A stretch of 64,000 nt of DNA from Cupriavidus taiwanensis (GCF_900249755.1 NZ_LT976853.1:945376-1009375), one strand, 5' to 3'; shown: positions 27,086 to 36,521, numbered from the stretch's first letter. Made by a program: numbers and translations. The notes: generated by a model from the sequence alone, not told the origin.

Positions 27086-27792
27086 TCACGGCGCCGTCGA
27101 TGTTCGGCAAGTTGCCCGGACAACGGGATTTTGTCCGGCACCGCGCCCCGCTGGACCAGGTACAGGCGTGGCGCAGTTGCTTCGATGGCGGGGACGACGC
27201 CTTGCCGGTGCGGGCGGCATCGCATGCCGCGAATGCCCCGGCGCGGCAATGGCTGCACCTGACCCCGCCGAGCCTGTCAGGCCCGTGCCGGCTGTGCCCC
27301 GGCGAGCCGTGCCAGTTCGTGCTGCGGCCCGGCGGCCTGCAGTTTCCCGACGGGCGCGGCTACCTGGTCGGTGTCATTGCCGCCTCGCATGACCAGGTCG
27401 GGCGGCGCTATCCGCTGGTGGTCTGGCAATGCGCCAGTGCCGGATGGGCTGGTCATGTCCTCGCCCCGCCTGCACAGTGGTTGACCGAATTGGCGCAGCT
27501 GGTGCGCGACCACACGCACGAGGCGGACCGAACCGGGCTGCCCGCGGCAATCGACGCCCTGTGGGCCCGGCACCGGCCGCGCTGGGGCGAGCGCCTGCGG
27601 CTGTCGCTCGGGCGCCTGGCGGAGGCGGGCGCACGCGCCAGCGGACGTCGCGCGCCCAGCGCAATGTGCGAAAGCTTTCTCCCTGACCTGCTGCGCCTTG
27701 GCAGCCTTGGCAGCGTCTGGCAGTCCACGGGCCGCGGCCCTTTCGGGATTGAAGGGCTGGCTTCGATCCGCCGCATCGTGGCTGGACTCTGA
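27082..27792 (+). CDS. tagF: T6SS-associated protein TagF
   Basis: TagF is a cytoplasmic regulator; in Pseudomonas aeruginosa it represses T6SS activity after translation. The 236-residue product starts MITAPSMFGKLPGQRDFVRH, matching the family N-terminus (FGKLPxxxDFV). Later family-like elements are GYLVGVIAASHDQVGRRYPLV and the C-terminal PSAMCESFLPDLLRLG. It overlaps the tssM stop by 4 bases and is the last T6SS gene of the operon. No PpkA/PppA kinase-phosphatase pair is present in the window. Confidence 0.88.
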   Translation: MITAPSMFGKLPGQRDFVRHRAPLDQVQAWRSCFDGGDDALPVRAASHAANAPARQWLHLTPPSLSGPCRLCPGEPCQFVLRPGGLQFPDGRGYLVGVIAASHDQVGRRYPLVVWQCASAGWAGHVLAPPAQWLTELAQLVRDHTHEADRTGLPAAIDALWARHRPRWGERLRLSLGRLAEAGARASGRRAPSAMCESFLPDLLRLGSLGSVWQSTGRGPFGIEGLASIRRIVAGL

Positions 27793-27837
27793 TCTCCCTC
27801 CCAACACGGGAAACGCGGCCGGCGCCATCGTTTCCCA

Positions 27838-28533
27838 TCACTTCAACCGCAACGGCTCCAGCAACGCCCCGTCATACTCGCCCCGCGAAATCCGCCCCAG
27901 CTCCAGCATCCGCCGCAGGATATAAACCTGCCGCTGGCGCGCGCGCCTGGGATTGGCCACCGGGTTGTTCGCCGAGGGCGCCTTGGGCAAGCCCGCCAGC
28001 ATCGCGCATTCGGCCAGCGTCAACTGGTCCAGCCGCTTGCCGAAGTAAGTCCGCGCCGCATCGGCAAAGCCATACGCGCCCTGTCCCAGGTAGATCTTGT
28101 TCAGGTACAGCTCCAGGATCTGGTCCTTGCTGAGGGCCTTTTCGATGCGGTAGGACAGCAGCACCTCATACAGCTTGCGCGTATAGGTCTTCTCACGCGA
28201 CAGGTAGAAGTTGCGCGCGACCTGCATGGTGATGGTCGACGCGCCCTGCGACAGTTCGTCGGACAGGTTGGCGATGCCGGCGCGGATCACGCCGACGTAG
28301 TCGATGCCGTCATGCAGGTAGAAGCGTTCATCCTCGATCGCCACCACCGCCTCGGTCAGCGCGCGCGGGATCTTTTCGATCGGGACGTAGTCCGGCGTAT
28401 CGCGGAAGGCGGTAAGCGCGTCGAGCGACGGCAATTGCCGGTTGGCGGCCAGGATGGCGATGGCGGCCAGCAGCGCGCCGCCGATCGCGGCGAGCAGCAG
28501 CAGCTTGAGCAGGGCGGAGCAGAGGCTTTTCAT
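27838..28533 (-). CDS. GT51 transglycosylase-domain protein (monofunctional, PBP1A-like)
   Basis: The enzyme would polymerise lipid II into glycan strands at the periplasmic face of the inner membrane. It has 231 residues: an N-terminal membrane anchor (LLKLLLLAAIGGALLAAIAI), then the GT51 catalytic motif EDERFYLHDGID (about residues 67-78), GASTITMQVARNFYLSREKT and KIYLGQGAYGFADAARTYFG. The sequence ends after VYILRRMLELGRISRGEYDG, which resembles the end of the transglycosylase domain in bifunctional PBP1A more than classical MtgA. There is no transpeptidase domain. It converges with tagF, with 45 bases between the stops. Confidence 0.85.
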   Translation of the reverse strand: MKSLCSALLKLLLLAAIGGALLAAIAILAANRQLPSLDALTAFRDTPDYVPIEKIPRALTEAVVAIEDERFYLHDGIDYVGVIRAGIANLSDELSQGASTITMQVARNFYLSREKTYTRKLYEVLLSYRIEKALSKDQILELYLNKIYLGQGAYGFADAARTYFGKRLDQLTLAECAMLAGLPKAPSANNPVANPRRARQRQVYILRRMLELGRISRGEYDGALLEPLRLK

Positions 28534-28576
28534 GGCGCATATTGTGCCAGCGGCCGCGCGCCCCGCGCGAGTGCGG

Positions 28577-30088
28577 CTACACCCAGCCCAGCCAGCGCCA
28601 GTAGGTGGCGGCGAACAGCAGCATCATGGCGTAGCCGATGATCGTGACCGGGATGCCGATGCGCGCGAACTGGCGCCCGTTGAAGGTCTCGGTGCCCAGG
28701 CACACCATGTTCTGCGGCGCGTTGATCGGCAGGATAAAGCCGAAGCTGACGGTAAAGCCCAGCAGCATGGTGATGCCGACTCGGTTGATGTCGCCGGGCA
28801 GGGTTTGCAGCACCGAGATCAGGATCGGCAGCAGCGCCGCGGTCAGCGCGGTGGCGCTGGCGAAGCCCAGGTGGATCAGGATCAGGAACGCCGACAGGAT
28901 CGCGAACACCAGCAGCGCCCCCTGCGTCGCCAGCCCGGAATGCGTGACCACGAACTGCCCGAGCCACTGCCCCGCCTGGGTCGACAGCAGCGCGGTGCCC
29001 AGGCTGATGCCGACCCCGAACACGATCAGCGTGCCCCAGGGCGTGCGCTGCTGCATGGTCTTCCAGTCCATTACGCCAATGCGCGGCAGCATCAGGATCA
29101 CCAGCCCGACAAAGGTCACGGTGGCGGTGTCGAAGCTGTGCAGCTTGCCTTCGGTGGCCCAGAACAGCAGCAGCCCCAGCGACACCGCGGCCAGCCGCTT
29201 CTGCGGCGCGCTCATCGGGCCGAGCGCGGACAACTCGCGCTGCACCGCCTCCTTGCCGCCGGGAATGGCTTCGGTCTCGGCCGGCAGCAGCCAGCGCACC
29301 AGGAAATACAGCACCACCGACATCGCCACCGCCCACGGCGCGCCGGCGATCAGCCACTGCAGCCAGGTGATGCGCTCGCCCAGCAGCTTGTCCATGAAGC
29401 CCACCGTCAGCAGGTTCTGCGCGGCAGCGGTCTGGATGCCGACGTTCCAGATGCTGGTGGCCTGCGCCACCGTGATCATGATGCCGGCCGCGATATTGGA
29501 CTTCTTGTCGACCCCGAACGCGGCGATCACGCCCATCATGATCGGCACCACGCAGGCGCTGCGCGCGGTGGCGCTGGGCACCACCAGGCTTAGCGCGATG
29601 GTGACGGCGATGGTGCCGATCAGGATGCGGCGCGTGCTGGTGCCGATCGCCGACAGCGTCACCAGCGCGATGCGCCGGTCCAGCCCGGTGACGGTCATGG
29701 CCGCGGAGATAAACAGCGCCGCCGCGACCAGCGCCAGTGCGGTATTGGAGAATCCCGCCAGCGCCATGCCCAGCGCCCTGGAAGTGCCGTACTGCACCGA
29801 GGGGTCGTTGACGGTCGGCGCAAAGCCGATCAGCCCGGCCATCAGCGAGGTGATCATGATGGCGCTGGTCTCGTACGACACCGCTTCGGTGATCCACACC
29901 ACGATCGCGAATGCCAGGATCGCAAGCATGCGCTGGCCGGCGATGGTGAGGCCGTCTGGCTGCGGGATCGCCAGCACCGCGACCAGTGCGGCGGCGGCCG
30001 CGAACAGGCCCCAGTGCAGCGTGAGTTTCGGTGCGGTCGCGGCCGGTGTGACGGGGGCGGGCGGCTGGGAGGCGGGAAGTTCAGGCAT
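28577..30088 (-). CDS. DASS-family anion:sodium symporter
   Basis: The 503-residue integral membrane protein has about a dozen hydrophobic helices and belongs to the divalent anion:Na+ symporter (CitT/SdcS) family. Visible family features are VVWITEAVSYETSAIMITS, the helical-hairpin region VVPSATARSACVVPIMMGVI with the S-x-T pattern, and the C-terminal VSFGFILPINAPQNMVCLGT. Likely substrates are di- or tricarboxylates, but the exact one cannot be read. The ATG at 30088 is chosen for AAGGACG ahead of it and for a normal family length; the long upstream open frame is Pro/Ala/Arg-rich shadow. Confidence 0.85.
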   Translation of the reverse strand: MPELPASQPPAPVTPAATAPKLTLHWGLFAAAAALVAVLAIPQPDGLTIAGQRMLAILAFAIVVWITEAVSYETSAIMITSLMAGLIGFAPTVNDPSVQYGTSRALGMALAGFSNTALALVAAALFISAAMTVTGLDRRIALVTLSAIGTSTRRILIGTIAVTIALSLVVPSATARSACVVPIMMGVIAAFGVDKKSNIAAGIMITVAQATSIWNVGIQTAAAQNLLTVGFMDKLLGERITWLQWLIAGAPWAVAMSVVLYFLVRWLLPAETEAIPGGKEAVQRELSALGPMSAPQKRLAAVSLGLLLFWATEGKLHSFDTATVTFVGLVILMLPRIGVMDWKTMQQRTPWGTLIVFGVGISLGTALLSTQAGQWLGQFVVTHSGLATQGALLVFAILSAFLILIHLGFASATALTAALLPILISVLQTLPGDINRVGITMLLGFTVSFGFILPINAPQNMVCLGTETFNGRQFARIGIPVTIIGYAMMLLFAATYWRWLGWV

Positions 30089-30396
30089 TGCCGACGTCCT
30101 TGTAGTTGGGTGTGCCGGAAGCGGCCTGGCTGCTGGCGCGGCCGCCGCGTTCGGCATATCTGAAATTTTCCGGCCGGCAGCGGGCGATGTCGAGGCCGGG
30201 GTCGGGATAGTTACGCCCGTCATGCGCAAGATCAAAGCGATGGCAGATCGCCGGATTCTCCGGCCGCCGCCGGCGTCATACCAGTGAGAGGCTCGCCATA
30301 CAAGGCCTGGGCGGCATTCCGCGCAAGCGGGCGCCGACGCCGCGCCGGCCCGCGTGGTGCGCGAGCCGCAGTGATCTGAAATAATTGGAGCCGACC
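30089..30396. other. Divergent intergenic region without a gene
   Basis: These 308 bases lie between the leftward symporter and the rightward small protein. Frames on both strands are compositional shadows. Promoters for both flanking genes should lie here. I see no clear palindromic operator, hairpin with T-run or other site. Confidence 0.4.
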
Positions 30397-30642
30397 ATGA
30401 AGGTTTTAGTACGCGGTCTGAAGGCCGGGCTGGACCCGGCGGCGCTGCGCAAGGCGCTGGCACGGTATGCGAAGATCCGTTCGGTGGAACTGGTGAAGGA
30501 AGGCGACCCGAGGCACCCCTGGGCCTGGGTCGATATCGACGCCGGCGCGCTGACGGTATGGAAGCTGGTGGCGCGGCTGGACCGGCGCTATATCGCCGGC
30601 TGCCACCTGCGCTGGCATGTGCCGGCGTACCGCGCGCGCTGA
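30397..30642 (+). CDS. Small conserved-looking protein, RRM-like pattern
   Basis: I do not recognise this 81-residue basic protein. It begins MKVLVRGLKAGLDPAALRKA, then YAKIRSVELVKEGDPRHPWA followed by WVDIDAG. The order beta strand with VLVRGL, helix, beta with SVELV, beta with PWAWVDI resembles RNP2 and RNP1 positions of an RNA-recognition fold, but this is only a pattern. The ATG at 30397 has TTGGAG 7 bases ahead; an in-frame upstream ATG at 30385 is less well placed. The phosphatase gene starts 35 bases downstream, so the two may be co-transcribed. Confidence 0.6.
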   Translation: MKVLVRGLKAGLDPAALRKALARYAKIRSVELVKEGDPRHPWAWVDIDAGALTVWKLVARLDRRYIAGCHLRWHVPAYRAR

Positions 30643-30677
30643 AGCGCGCGCCTGACAACGACAATCCGGAACGAACA

Positions 30678-31502
30678 ATGCTCAAGTGGCTTCAACGCGC
30701 GGCATGCCCGCATGCCTTCGCGGCCATGCCGCCCACACCGGTGGCGGCCGCTGTCGCGCCGCAAGTGCCAGACCTGGTTTTCGAGCGCATCAGCAACGCG
30801 CGCGACCTGGGCGGACTGATGGGTGCCGAGGGGCGCCGCGTGCGCCACGGCCGGCTCTACCGCAGCGGCAATCCGGCGCTGGCCAGCGCCGCCGACCTGG
30901 ACCGGCTGCAGGCGCTCGGGCTCGACATGGTGGTGGACTTCCGCTCGCCCGGCGAGAAGTCGCCGGGCGAGGCGGCTTTCGGCCAGCGCTTTCGCTGGCA
31001 GGCGGTGCCGGTGCTGGAAGGCAGCATGGCGATGGATGTGCTGATGCCGCGCCTGCGCGCCAGCACGCCGGCGCAGATGGATGCGTTCATGCTCGAGGTG
31101 TACCGCGATTTCCCGGTGCGCTACCGCGCCGCCTTCGGCGGCTTCATGCAGACCGTGCAGGACGGCCGCACGCTGCTGTTCCACTGCACCGCGGGCAAGG
31201 ACCGCACCGGCTTTGCCGCGCTGCTGTTGCTGGCGGCGCTGGGTGTCGGCCAGGACGATATCCTGGCCAACTACCTGGAATCGAACCAGCGCAACGCGCA
31301 GTTCAACGCGGCGGCGCTGGCGCAGATGGCCGGGCTGGGGGTCGATGCCGCGGTGATGATGCCGCTGCTGGAGGTCCGCGCCAGTTATCTCGAGGCGTCG
31401 ATGCAGGCCATCGACGCGGGCTGGGGCGGCGTCGGCAACTACCTGCGCGACGCCTTGCAGGTCGACGTCGCGCAGCTGCGCGCGCATTACCTGGCCGGCT
31501 GA
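30678..31502 (+). CDS. Tyrosine-protein phosphatase (Y_phosphatase3/PtpB-like)
   Basis: The 274-residue protein carries the Cys-based phosphatase signature HCTAGKDRTG, with nucleophile Cys170 and the catalytic Arg in the C-x5-R loop. The N-terminal part has ISNARDLGGLMGAEGRRVRH followed by GRLYRSGNPA, typical of the Y_phosphatase3 group. That group includes secreted and cytosolic tyrosine or dual-specificity phosphatases. Residues 1-30 contain no clear signal peptide. It converges with ackA with one base between the stops. Confidence 0.85.
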   Translation: MLKWLQRAACPHAFAAMPPTPVAAAVAPQVPDLVFERISNARDLGGLMGAEGRRVRHGRLYRSGNPALASAADLDRLQALGLDMVVDFRSPGEKSPGEAAFGQRFRWQAVPVLEGSMAMDVLMPRLRASTPAQMDAFMLEVYRDFPVRYRAAFGGFMQTVQDGRTLLFHCTAGKDRTGFAALLLLAALGVGQDDILANYLESNQRNAQFNAAALAQMAGLGVDAAVMMPLLEVRASYLEASMQAIDAGWGGVGNYLRDALQVDVAQLRAHYLAG

Positions 31503-31503
31503 C

Positions 31504-32739
31504 TCACAGCTTGCCGCGCTCGCGCAGGATGCGCGCGGTGCTCAGCGCGATCATCCCTTCTTCATCGGTTGGCAGCACCAGCACCGGCACGCGGCTGTCG
31601 TCGCGGCTGATGCGCTGGCTGTTGCCGCCGTTGGCGCCGGCATCGAGCATGATGCCGAACAGCCCCGCCAGGTGTTCGCAGATACGCGCGCGCACCGGCG
31701 GCGAGTTGGCGCCGATGCCCGCGGTAAACACCAGCGCATCGAGGCCGCCCAGCGTGGTGGCGAGCTTGCCGATTTCCTGCGCGGCGCGATAGGCGTAGAA
31801 GTCCACCGCCAGCCGCGCGCGCGGCGCGTCGCTGGCCAGCAGCGCGCGCATGTCGCTGCTGACGCCGGACAGTCCCTTCAAGCCCGATTCCTGGTACAGC
31901 ATCGCCTGGATCTCGGCGGGGCTCATGCCTTGCTGCGCCAGCCACAGCAGCGCGCCCGGGTCGACCGCGCCACAGCGCGTCCCCATCGGCAGGCCGTCGA
32001 GCGCGGTCAGGCCCATGGTGCTCTCGACGCTGCGGCCGTCGCGCATGGCGCACAGGCTGGCGCCGTTGCCCAGGTGCGCCACCACCACGCGGCCCTCGGC
32101 CAGGTCGGGCGCCACCTGGCGCAGCCGGCGCGCGATGTATTCATACGACAGGCCGTGGAAGCCATAGCGCCGGATGCCGCGCTCGAAGTACGCATAGGGC
32201 AGCGCCATCAGCTGCGCGAGCACGTCGTGGCCGGCGTGGAAGGCGGTGTCGAAGCACGCCACCTGCAGCAGCTCCGGCATGGCCTGGCGCACCGCGCGGA
32301 TCGCGGTCAGGTTGTGCGGCTGGTGCAGCGGCGCCAGCGGCACCAAAGCTTCCAGCGTTTCGATCACGGTGTCGTCGATGCAGACCGCCTGCGCATAGCC
32401 CGCGCCGCCATGCACCACGCGGTGGCCGATCGCGACCGGCGGGTGTTCGCGCAGGCCCACGCTCAGCACCAGCCGCACCAGGCGGAAGGCGGCATCGTGG
32501 TCAGCCACCTGCGCCTGCGGAAAGGTCTCGTCGGCGACCACGCGGCCATCGGCCATGCTGGCGCTCAGGCGCGGCGCAACGCCGATGCCCTCGATCTGGC
32601 CGTGCGCGCTCAGCACCGGGTTGATGTCGGCATTGCCGTGCGCGGCCTCGGGCACGGCGTAGACCGAGACCTTGACGCTGGACGAGCCGGCGTTGACGAC
32701 GAGGATGACGGCTGACGCGGCGGTGTGGAGGGTGGTCAC
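31504..32739 (-). CDS. ackA: Acetate kinase
   Basis: The enzyme interconverts acetyl phosphate plus ADP and acetate plus ATP. It has 411 residues, close to the family norm. Motifs are VILVVNAGSSSVKVSVY (phosphate-binding Asn-Ser start), HRVVHGGAGY, ACFDTAFHAG, YGFHGLSYEYI, AHLGNGASLCA, STMGLTALDGLPMGTRCG and the C-terminal VFTAGIGANS. It lies 58 bases after pta in a leftward operon. The pta-ackA pair sits divergent to DUF3141-fabI, a module also known in rhizobia, where pta-ackA is linked to fabI and phosphate limitation. Confidence 0.96.
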   Translation of the reverse strand: MTTLHTAASAVILVVNAGSSSVKVSVYAVPEAAHGNADINPVLSAHGQIEGIGVAPRLSASMADGRVVADETFPQAQVADHDAAFRLVRLVLSVGLREHPPVAIGHRVVHGGAGYAQAVCIDDTVIETLEALVPLAPLHQPHNLTAIRAVRQAMPELLQVACFDTAFHAGHDVLAQLMALPYAYFERGIRRYGFHGLSYEYIARRLRQVAPDLAEGRVVVAHLGNGASLCAMRDGRSVESTMGLTALDGLPMGTRCGAVDPGALLWLAQQGMSPAEIQAMLYQESGLKGLSGVSSDMRALLASDAPRARLAVDFYAYRAAQEIGKLATTLGGLDALVFTAGIGANSPPVRARICEHLAGLFGIMLDAGANGGNSQRISRDDSRVPVLVLPTDEEGMIALSTARILRERGKL

Positions 32740-32797
32740 GCTGGCAAGTCTCCGATGGCAGGGAAGGAACGGCAGGGCAGGGACGGCGCGGCCCGCG

Positions 32798-33784
32798 TCA
32801 GACCTGCGCCGCGGCTTCGGCGCTGCGGCGCGCGTGGGCCAGCAGCACCGCGATGGCGCAGCTGCCGATGCGCGCGCGCACGCTGTCGGCCCGGCTGGTC
32901 AGGATCACGGGCACGCGCGCGCCCAGCACGATGCCGGCGGCTTCGGCGCCGGCCAGGAAGGTGAGCTGCTTGGCCAGCATGTTGCCGGCTTCCAGGTCCG
33001 GCACCAGCAGGATGTCGGGGTCGCCGGCGACCTCCGAATCGATGCCCTTGGTGACGGCGGCCTCGCGGCTGATGGCGTTGTCGAAGGCGAGCGGGCCGTC
33101 GAGCACGCCGCCGGTGATCTGGCCGCGCCGTGCCATGGTGCACAGCGCGGCGGCGTCGATGGTCGAAGGGATCTTGTCGGTCACGGTCTCGACCGCGGAC
33201 AGGATCGCCACCTTGGGCCGCTCGATGCCCAGCGTGCGCAGCAGGTCGATGGCGTTGCGGCAGATATCGGCCTTCTCGTTCAGTGTGGGGAAGATGTTGA
33301 CCGCGGCGTCGGTGATGAACAGCGGCTTGTGGTAGCGCGGCACGTCCATCGCGAACACGTGCGACAGGCGCCGCCCGGTGCGCAGCCCGCTGGACGATGC
33401 GGTGACCTCGTGCAGCAGCTCGTCGGTATGCAGGCTGCCTTTCATCAGCAGTTCGGCCTCGCCGGCACGCACCGCCTCGACCGCGCGCGCGGCCGACGCG
33501 TGGCTGTGCGGCGTGTCGATGATCACGGTATCGCCCAGCGCAATGCCGTGCTGCGCCGCCACTTGCCGGATGCGCGCCGCCGGCCCGACCAGGATCGGCA
33601 CGATCAGGCCCAGCTGCGCCGCCTGCAGCGCGCCGCCCAGCGAAGCCGCATCGCAGGGATGCGCCACCGCGGTCGGGATCGGCGGCAGGCCGGCGCAACG
33701 GGCCAGCAGCGCGGCGTATTTGTCCTGCGCCGGAGCGGCAGCGGGCGCGGCAAGGTCGGACATGGCAGGCGAGGCAGCGGTCAT
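32798..33784 (-). CDS. pta: Phosphate acetyltransferase (PTA/PTB family)
   Basis: The enzyme transfers acetyl between CoA and phosphate and works with AckA. The 328-residue protein corresponds to the bare PTA/PTB catalytic domain, without the regulatory N-terminal domains of long Pta. Family elements are LMKGSLHTDELLHEV, RLSHVFAMDVPRYHKPLFIT, DAAVNIFPTLNEKADICRNA and VPDLEAGNMLAKQLTFLAGA. The product may accept acyl groups longer than acetyl. The ATG at 33784 has GGAACA nearby; a second in-frame ATG at 33765 is possible. It is the first gene of the pta-ackA operon. Confidence 0.9.
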   Translation of the reverse strand: MTAASPAMSDLAAPAAAPAQDKYAALLARCAGLPPIPTAVAHPCDAASLGGALQAAQLGLIVPILVGPAARIRQVAAQHGIALGDTVIIDTPHSHASAARAVEAVRAGEAELLMKGSLHTDELLHEVTASSSGLRTGRRLSHVFAMDVPRYHKPLFITDAAVNIFPTLNEKADICRNAIDLLRTLGIERPKVAILSAVETVTDKIPSTIDAAALCTMARRGQITGGVLDGPLAFDNAISREAAVTKGIDSEVAGDPDILLVPDLEAGNMLAKQLTFLAGAEAAGIVLGARVPVILTSRADSVRARIGSCAIAVLLAHARRSAEAAAQV

Positions 33785-34115
33785 GACGATGTTCCGGGTT
33801 TCCGTGTTTCCGTGTTCCGGGGGCAACGCAGCGGTCAGCGTACCGGGCTTGCGGGCTGGCGTCGAGCCCGCTGCGGGCGATCCGTGGACGCCGCTTGCTG
33901 CATTGCGCAAGGCGCCGTGTCCCAGTATAGGCGCCGATTGGGGCAGGCCGATGACCATGGGCGCGGCCGGTGGCGCGGCGGTCCGCCCGACCAGGCGCGG
34001 GTTGCACCGCGCCCCTGCCGCTGCTAGGCTTGTTTTTGTTGCAGGGCAACAAGCGTCACGCCGGCCGCGCGCCCCGCCCGCGGTCCGCCGGCATGGCGCC
34101 CACCAGGGGAGTGCC
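33785..34115. promoter_or_regulatory. Divergent pta / DUF3141 promoter region
   Basis: These 331 bases separate pta-ackA from DUF3141-fabI and should drive both. A short perfect palindrome TTGTTGC-AGG-GCAACAA lies at 34036-34052, 64 bases before the DUF3141 start. A possible rightward promoter, TTGCGC at 33902 and TATAGG after 17 bases, fits sigma-70 spacing only loosely. I see no clear FNR (TTGAT-N4-ATCAA) or PhoB box. Confidence 0.35.
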
Positions 34116-36485
34116 ATGACCGCACGCGAACGCGCCGTCCTGCCGCAGGACGGCACCGCCACCTCGGCCGCCACAACTGCCACGCCCGCGCGTGGGCCTG
34201 ACCCCTCCGGCGCGCTGGCGCAGCCGGTGCTGGAGTACATCCAGGACGCGTGGCAGCGCACCGTGCTGCTGCTCGATATCCTGCGCCAGCGCGGCAATAT
34301 GTCGGCCGAGCATGAGCGCGAGGGCATGCCCGCGGTGCTGGTGTTCGAGCATGAACTGCTGGCCGATGGCCGCCAGTTGCCGGAGCCGGCCAACTACGCG
34401 CTGCTGCGCATCGTGCCGCCGGCAGGCAGTCCGACCGATCCCGCCAGGCGCCCCTTTGTCGTGATCGACCCGCGCGCCGGCCATGGTCCGGGTATCGGCG
34501 GCTTCAAGGCCGACAGCGAGATCGGCATCGCGCTGCGCACCGGCCATCCGTGCTACTTCATCACCTTCTTCCGCGAACCGTGCCCGGGCCAGACCATCGA
34601 GGCGGTGGCGCGCGCCGAGGCCGCGTTCCTGCAAATCGTCGGCGAGCGGCATCCCGAGGCGCCCGGCAAGCCCTTCGTCATCGGCAACTGCCAGGCCGGC
34701 TGGGCCCTGATGATGCTGGCCGCGGTGGCGCCCGAACGCACCGGGCCGCTGCTGCTGGCCGGCGCGCCGCTGGCGTACTGGTCCGGCGTGCGCGGGCGCA
34801 ACCCGATGCGCTACAGCGGCGGACTGCTGGGCGGGTCGTGGCTGGCGTCGCTGGCGGCCGACCTGGGCAACGGCAGGTTCGACGGGGCCTGGCTGGTGCA
34901 GAACTTCGAGCAGCTCAATCCCGCCAATACGCTGTGGAAAAAGCTCTACGACGTCTACGCGCGCGTCGATACCGAAGGCCCGCGCTTCCTTGACTTCGAG
35001 CGCTGGTGGGGCGGCCATTTCCTGATGAACCGCGCCGAGATCGACTGGATCGTGCAGCAGCTGTTCGTCGGCAACCGGCTCACCGCGGGCGCGGTACGCA
35101 GCGCCGACGGCAACACCGTGGTCGACCTGCGCAACGTGCGCTCGCCGGTGATCATCTTTGCCTCGTGGGGGGACAACATCACGCCGCCGCAGCAGGCGCT
35201 GAACTGGATCCCGGACCTGTATGCGACCGACGCGGAGCTGGTCGCCAACGACCAGGTCATCGTCTATTGCCTGCACCCGACCGTGGGCCACCTGGGCATT
35301 TTCGTGTCCGCCGGCGTGGCCAACCGCGAGCACAGCGAACTGTTCTGCGCGCTGGACCTGATCGACGTGCTGCCGCCGGGCCTGTACGAGGCCAGCATCG
35401 AAGACATCGCCCCGGACCTGCCGCACCGCGACCTGGTCGAAGGGCGCTACCTGGTGCGTTTCGAGCGCCGCGGCATCGCCGACATCCTGGCGCTGGACGA
35501 TGGCCGCGATGACGAACGCGCCTTCGAGGTGGTGCGGCGCGTGGCCGAGGTCAACCAGCATGTCTACGACACCTTTGCCTCGCCGTGGGTGCGTGCCATG
35601 TCCAGCGAGTTCAGCGCGCAATGGCTGCGCGCGCTGCATCCCGCGCGGCTGGAACGCACGCTGGCGACCGACCTCAACCCGTGGATGGCCTGGATCGGCG
35701 CGCTGGCGCCGTGGGTGCGCGAGCATCGCGCGCCGGTCGCGCCGGACAATCCGCTGCTGGCGCTGGAGCAGGCCGCGTCGGAGCAGATCGTGCGCGCGCT
35801 CGACCAGTTCCGTGACTGGCGCGATGCCTGGTACGAGCAGGTCTTCGAGGCGATCTACGAAGCGCCCGCGCTGGCGGCGCTGGTCGGGCTGCAGGCGCAT
35901 GCGCCGGTCAACCTGGAATCGCCGGTTACCGTGGCGCTGCGCGAGGAACTGGCCGCGCGGCGCCTGCGCGATGCCGAGGCGGCGATCGCGCAGGGCGGCA
36001 CGCTGGAAGCCTTCGTGCGCGTGCTGGCCTACGTGGCCGACCAGCCCAGCGCCATCGAGGAGCGGCCCTTCAACCTGCTGCGGCGCATCGCGCGCGAGCA
36101 GCAGCAGGCTACCGAAGCGTCCGGTGGCCATGCCGGCCTGGCCGCGTTCAAGACCGCTGTGCGCCAGCAGAGCTTTATCGTCAGGCTCGACCCGCAGCGC
36201 GCGCTCCGGGCCCTGCCGGCACTGGTGCCGGACCGCGAGACCCGCCGCAAGCTGATGGCGGCGGTGCAGCGCGTGATGACCGTCAGCGGCCCGCTCGCGG
36301 GCGAGCGGCTGGCGCGCTATCGCGAGGTCGCGGACATCCTGGGCACGGGCCCTGCGCCGGAGGCAGGCGCTGCACCTGCAACGGCAGAACGGGCCGACAC
36401 GGCCAGCGCGCCCGTCCATGCCGAGCCTGGCAAGCCGCAGTCGTCGCGCGCCGCCGCCAGGCGCAAGCCCGCACCGCGCGGCTGA
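34116..36485 (+). CDS. DUF3141 alpha/beta-hydrolase, PHA-synthase-like
   Basis: The 789-residue protein has an N-terminal alpha/beta-hydrolase fold related to polyhydroxyalkanoate synthases. Candidate catalytic residues are Cys192 in GNCQAGWA (the G-x-C-x-G lipase-like box), an Asp in SWGDNITPPQQ and a His in HPTVGHLGIF. The C-terminal half (about 430-789) is helical and charged with an Ala/Pro-rich tail. The family is annotated as DUF3141; its reaction is unknown. AGGGGAG precedes the ATG at 34116; the long upstream open frame is a shadow of pta. fabI follows after 36 bases. Neighbours point to acyl-CoA or acyl-phosphate metabolism. Confidence 0.85.
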   Translation: MTARERAVLPQDGTATSAATTATPARGPDPSGALAQPVLEYIQDAWQRTVLLLDILRQRGNMSAEHEREGMPAVLVFEHELLADGRQLPEPANYALLRIVPPAGSPTDPARRPFVVIDPRAGHGPGIGGFKADSEIGIALRTGHPCYFITFFREPCPGQTIEAVARAEAAFLQIVGERHPEAPGKPFVIGNCQAGWALMMLAAVAPERTGPLLLAGAPLAYWSGVRGRNPMRYSGGLLGGSWLASLAADLGNGRFDGAWLVQNFEQLNPANTLWKKLYDVYARVDTEGPRFLDFERWWGGHFLMNRAEIDWIVQQLFVGNRLTAGAVRSADGNTVVDLRNVRSPVIIFASWGDNITPPQQALNWIPDLYATDAELVANDQVIVYCLHPTVGHLGIFVSAGVANREHSELFCALDLIDVLPPGLYEASIEDIAPDLPHRDLVEGRYLVRFERRGIADILALDDGRDDERAFEVVRRVAEVNQHVYDTFASPWVRAMSSEFSAQWLRALHPARLERTLATDLNPWMAWIGALAPWVREHRAPVAPDNPLLALEQAASEQIVRALDQFRDWRDAWYEQVFEAIYEAPALAALVGLQAHAPVNLESPVTVALREELAARRLRDAEAAIAQGGTLEAFVRVLAYVADQPSAIEERPFNLLRRIAREQQQATEASGGHAGLAAFKTAVRQQSFIVRLDPQRALRALPALVPDRETRRKLMAAVQRVMTVSGPLAGERLARYREVADILGTGPAPEAGAAPATAERADTASAPVHAEPGKPQSSRAAARRKPAPRG

Positions 36486-36521
36486 GGACTTTGATTCGTT
36501 CTGGTGCCGACAGGAGCCGCC

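Noticed and set aside
28530..30287. Long open frames antisense to the DASS symporter
   Set aside because: High G+C leaves both opposite frames open; only the 503-residue membrane protein has family motifs.
33378..34115. A 1035-residue form of the DUF3141 protein
   Set aside because: The added N-terminus is antisense to pta and has no ribosome-binding site; the ATG at 34116 has AGGGGAG.
33785..34115. FNR/ANR or PhoB boxes upstream of pta or DUF3141
   Set aside because: No TTGAT-N4-ATCAA or repeated CTGTCAT-type sequence is present.
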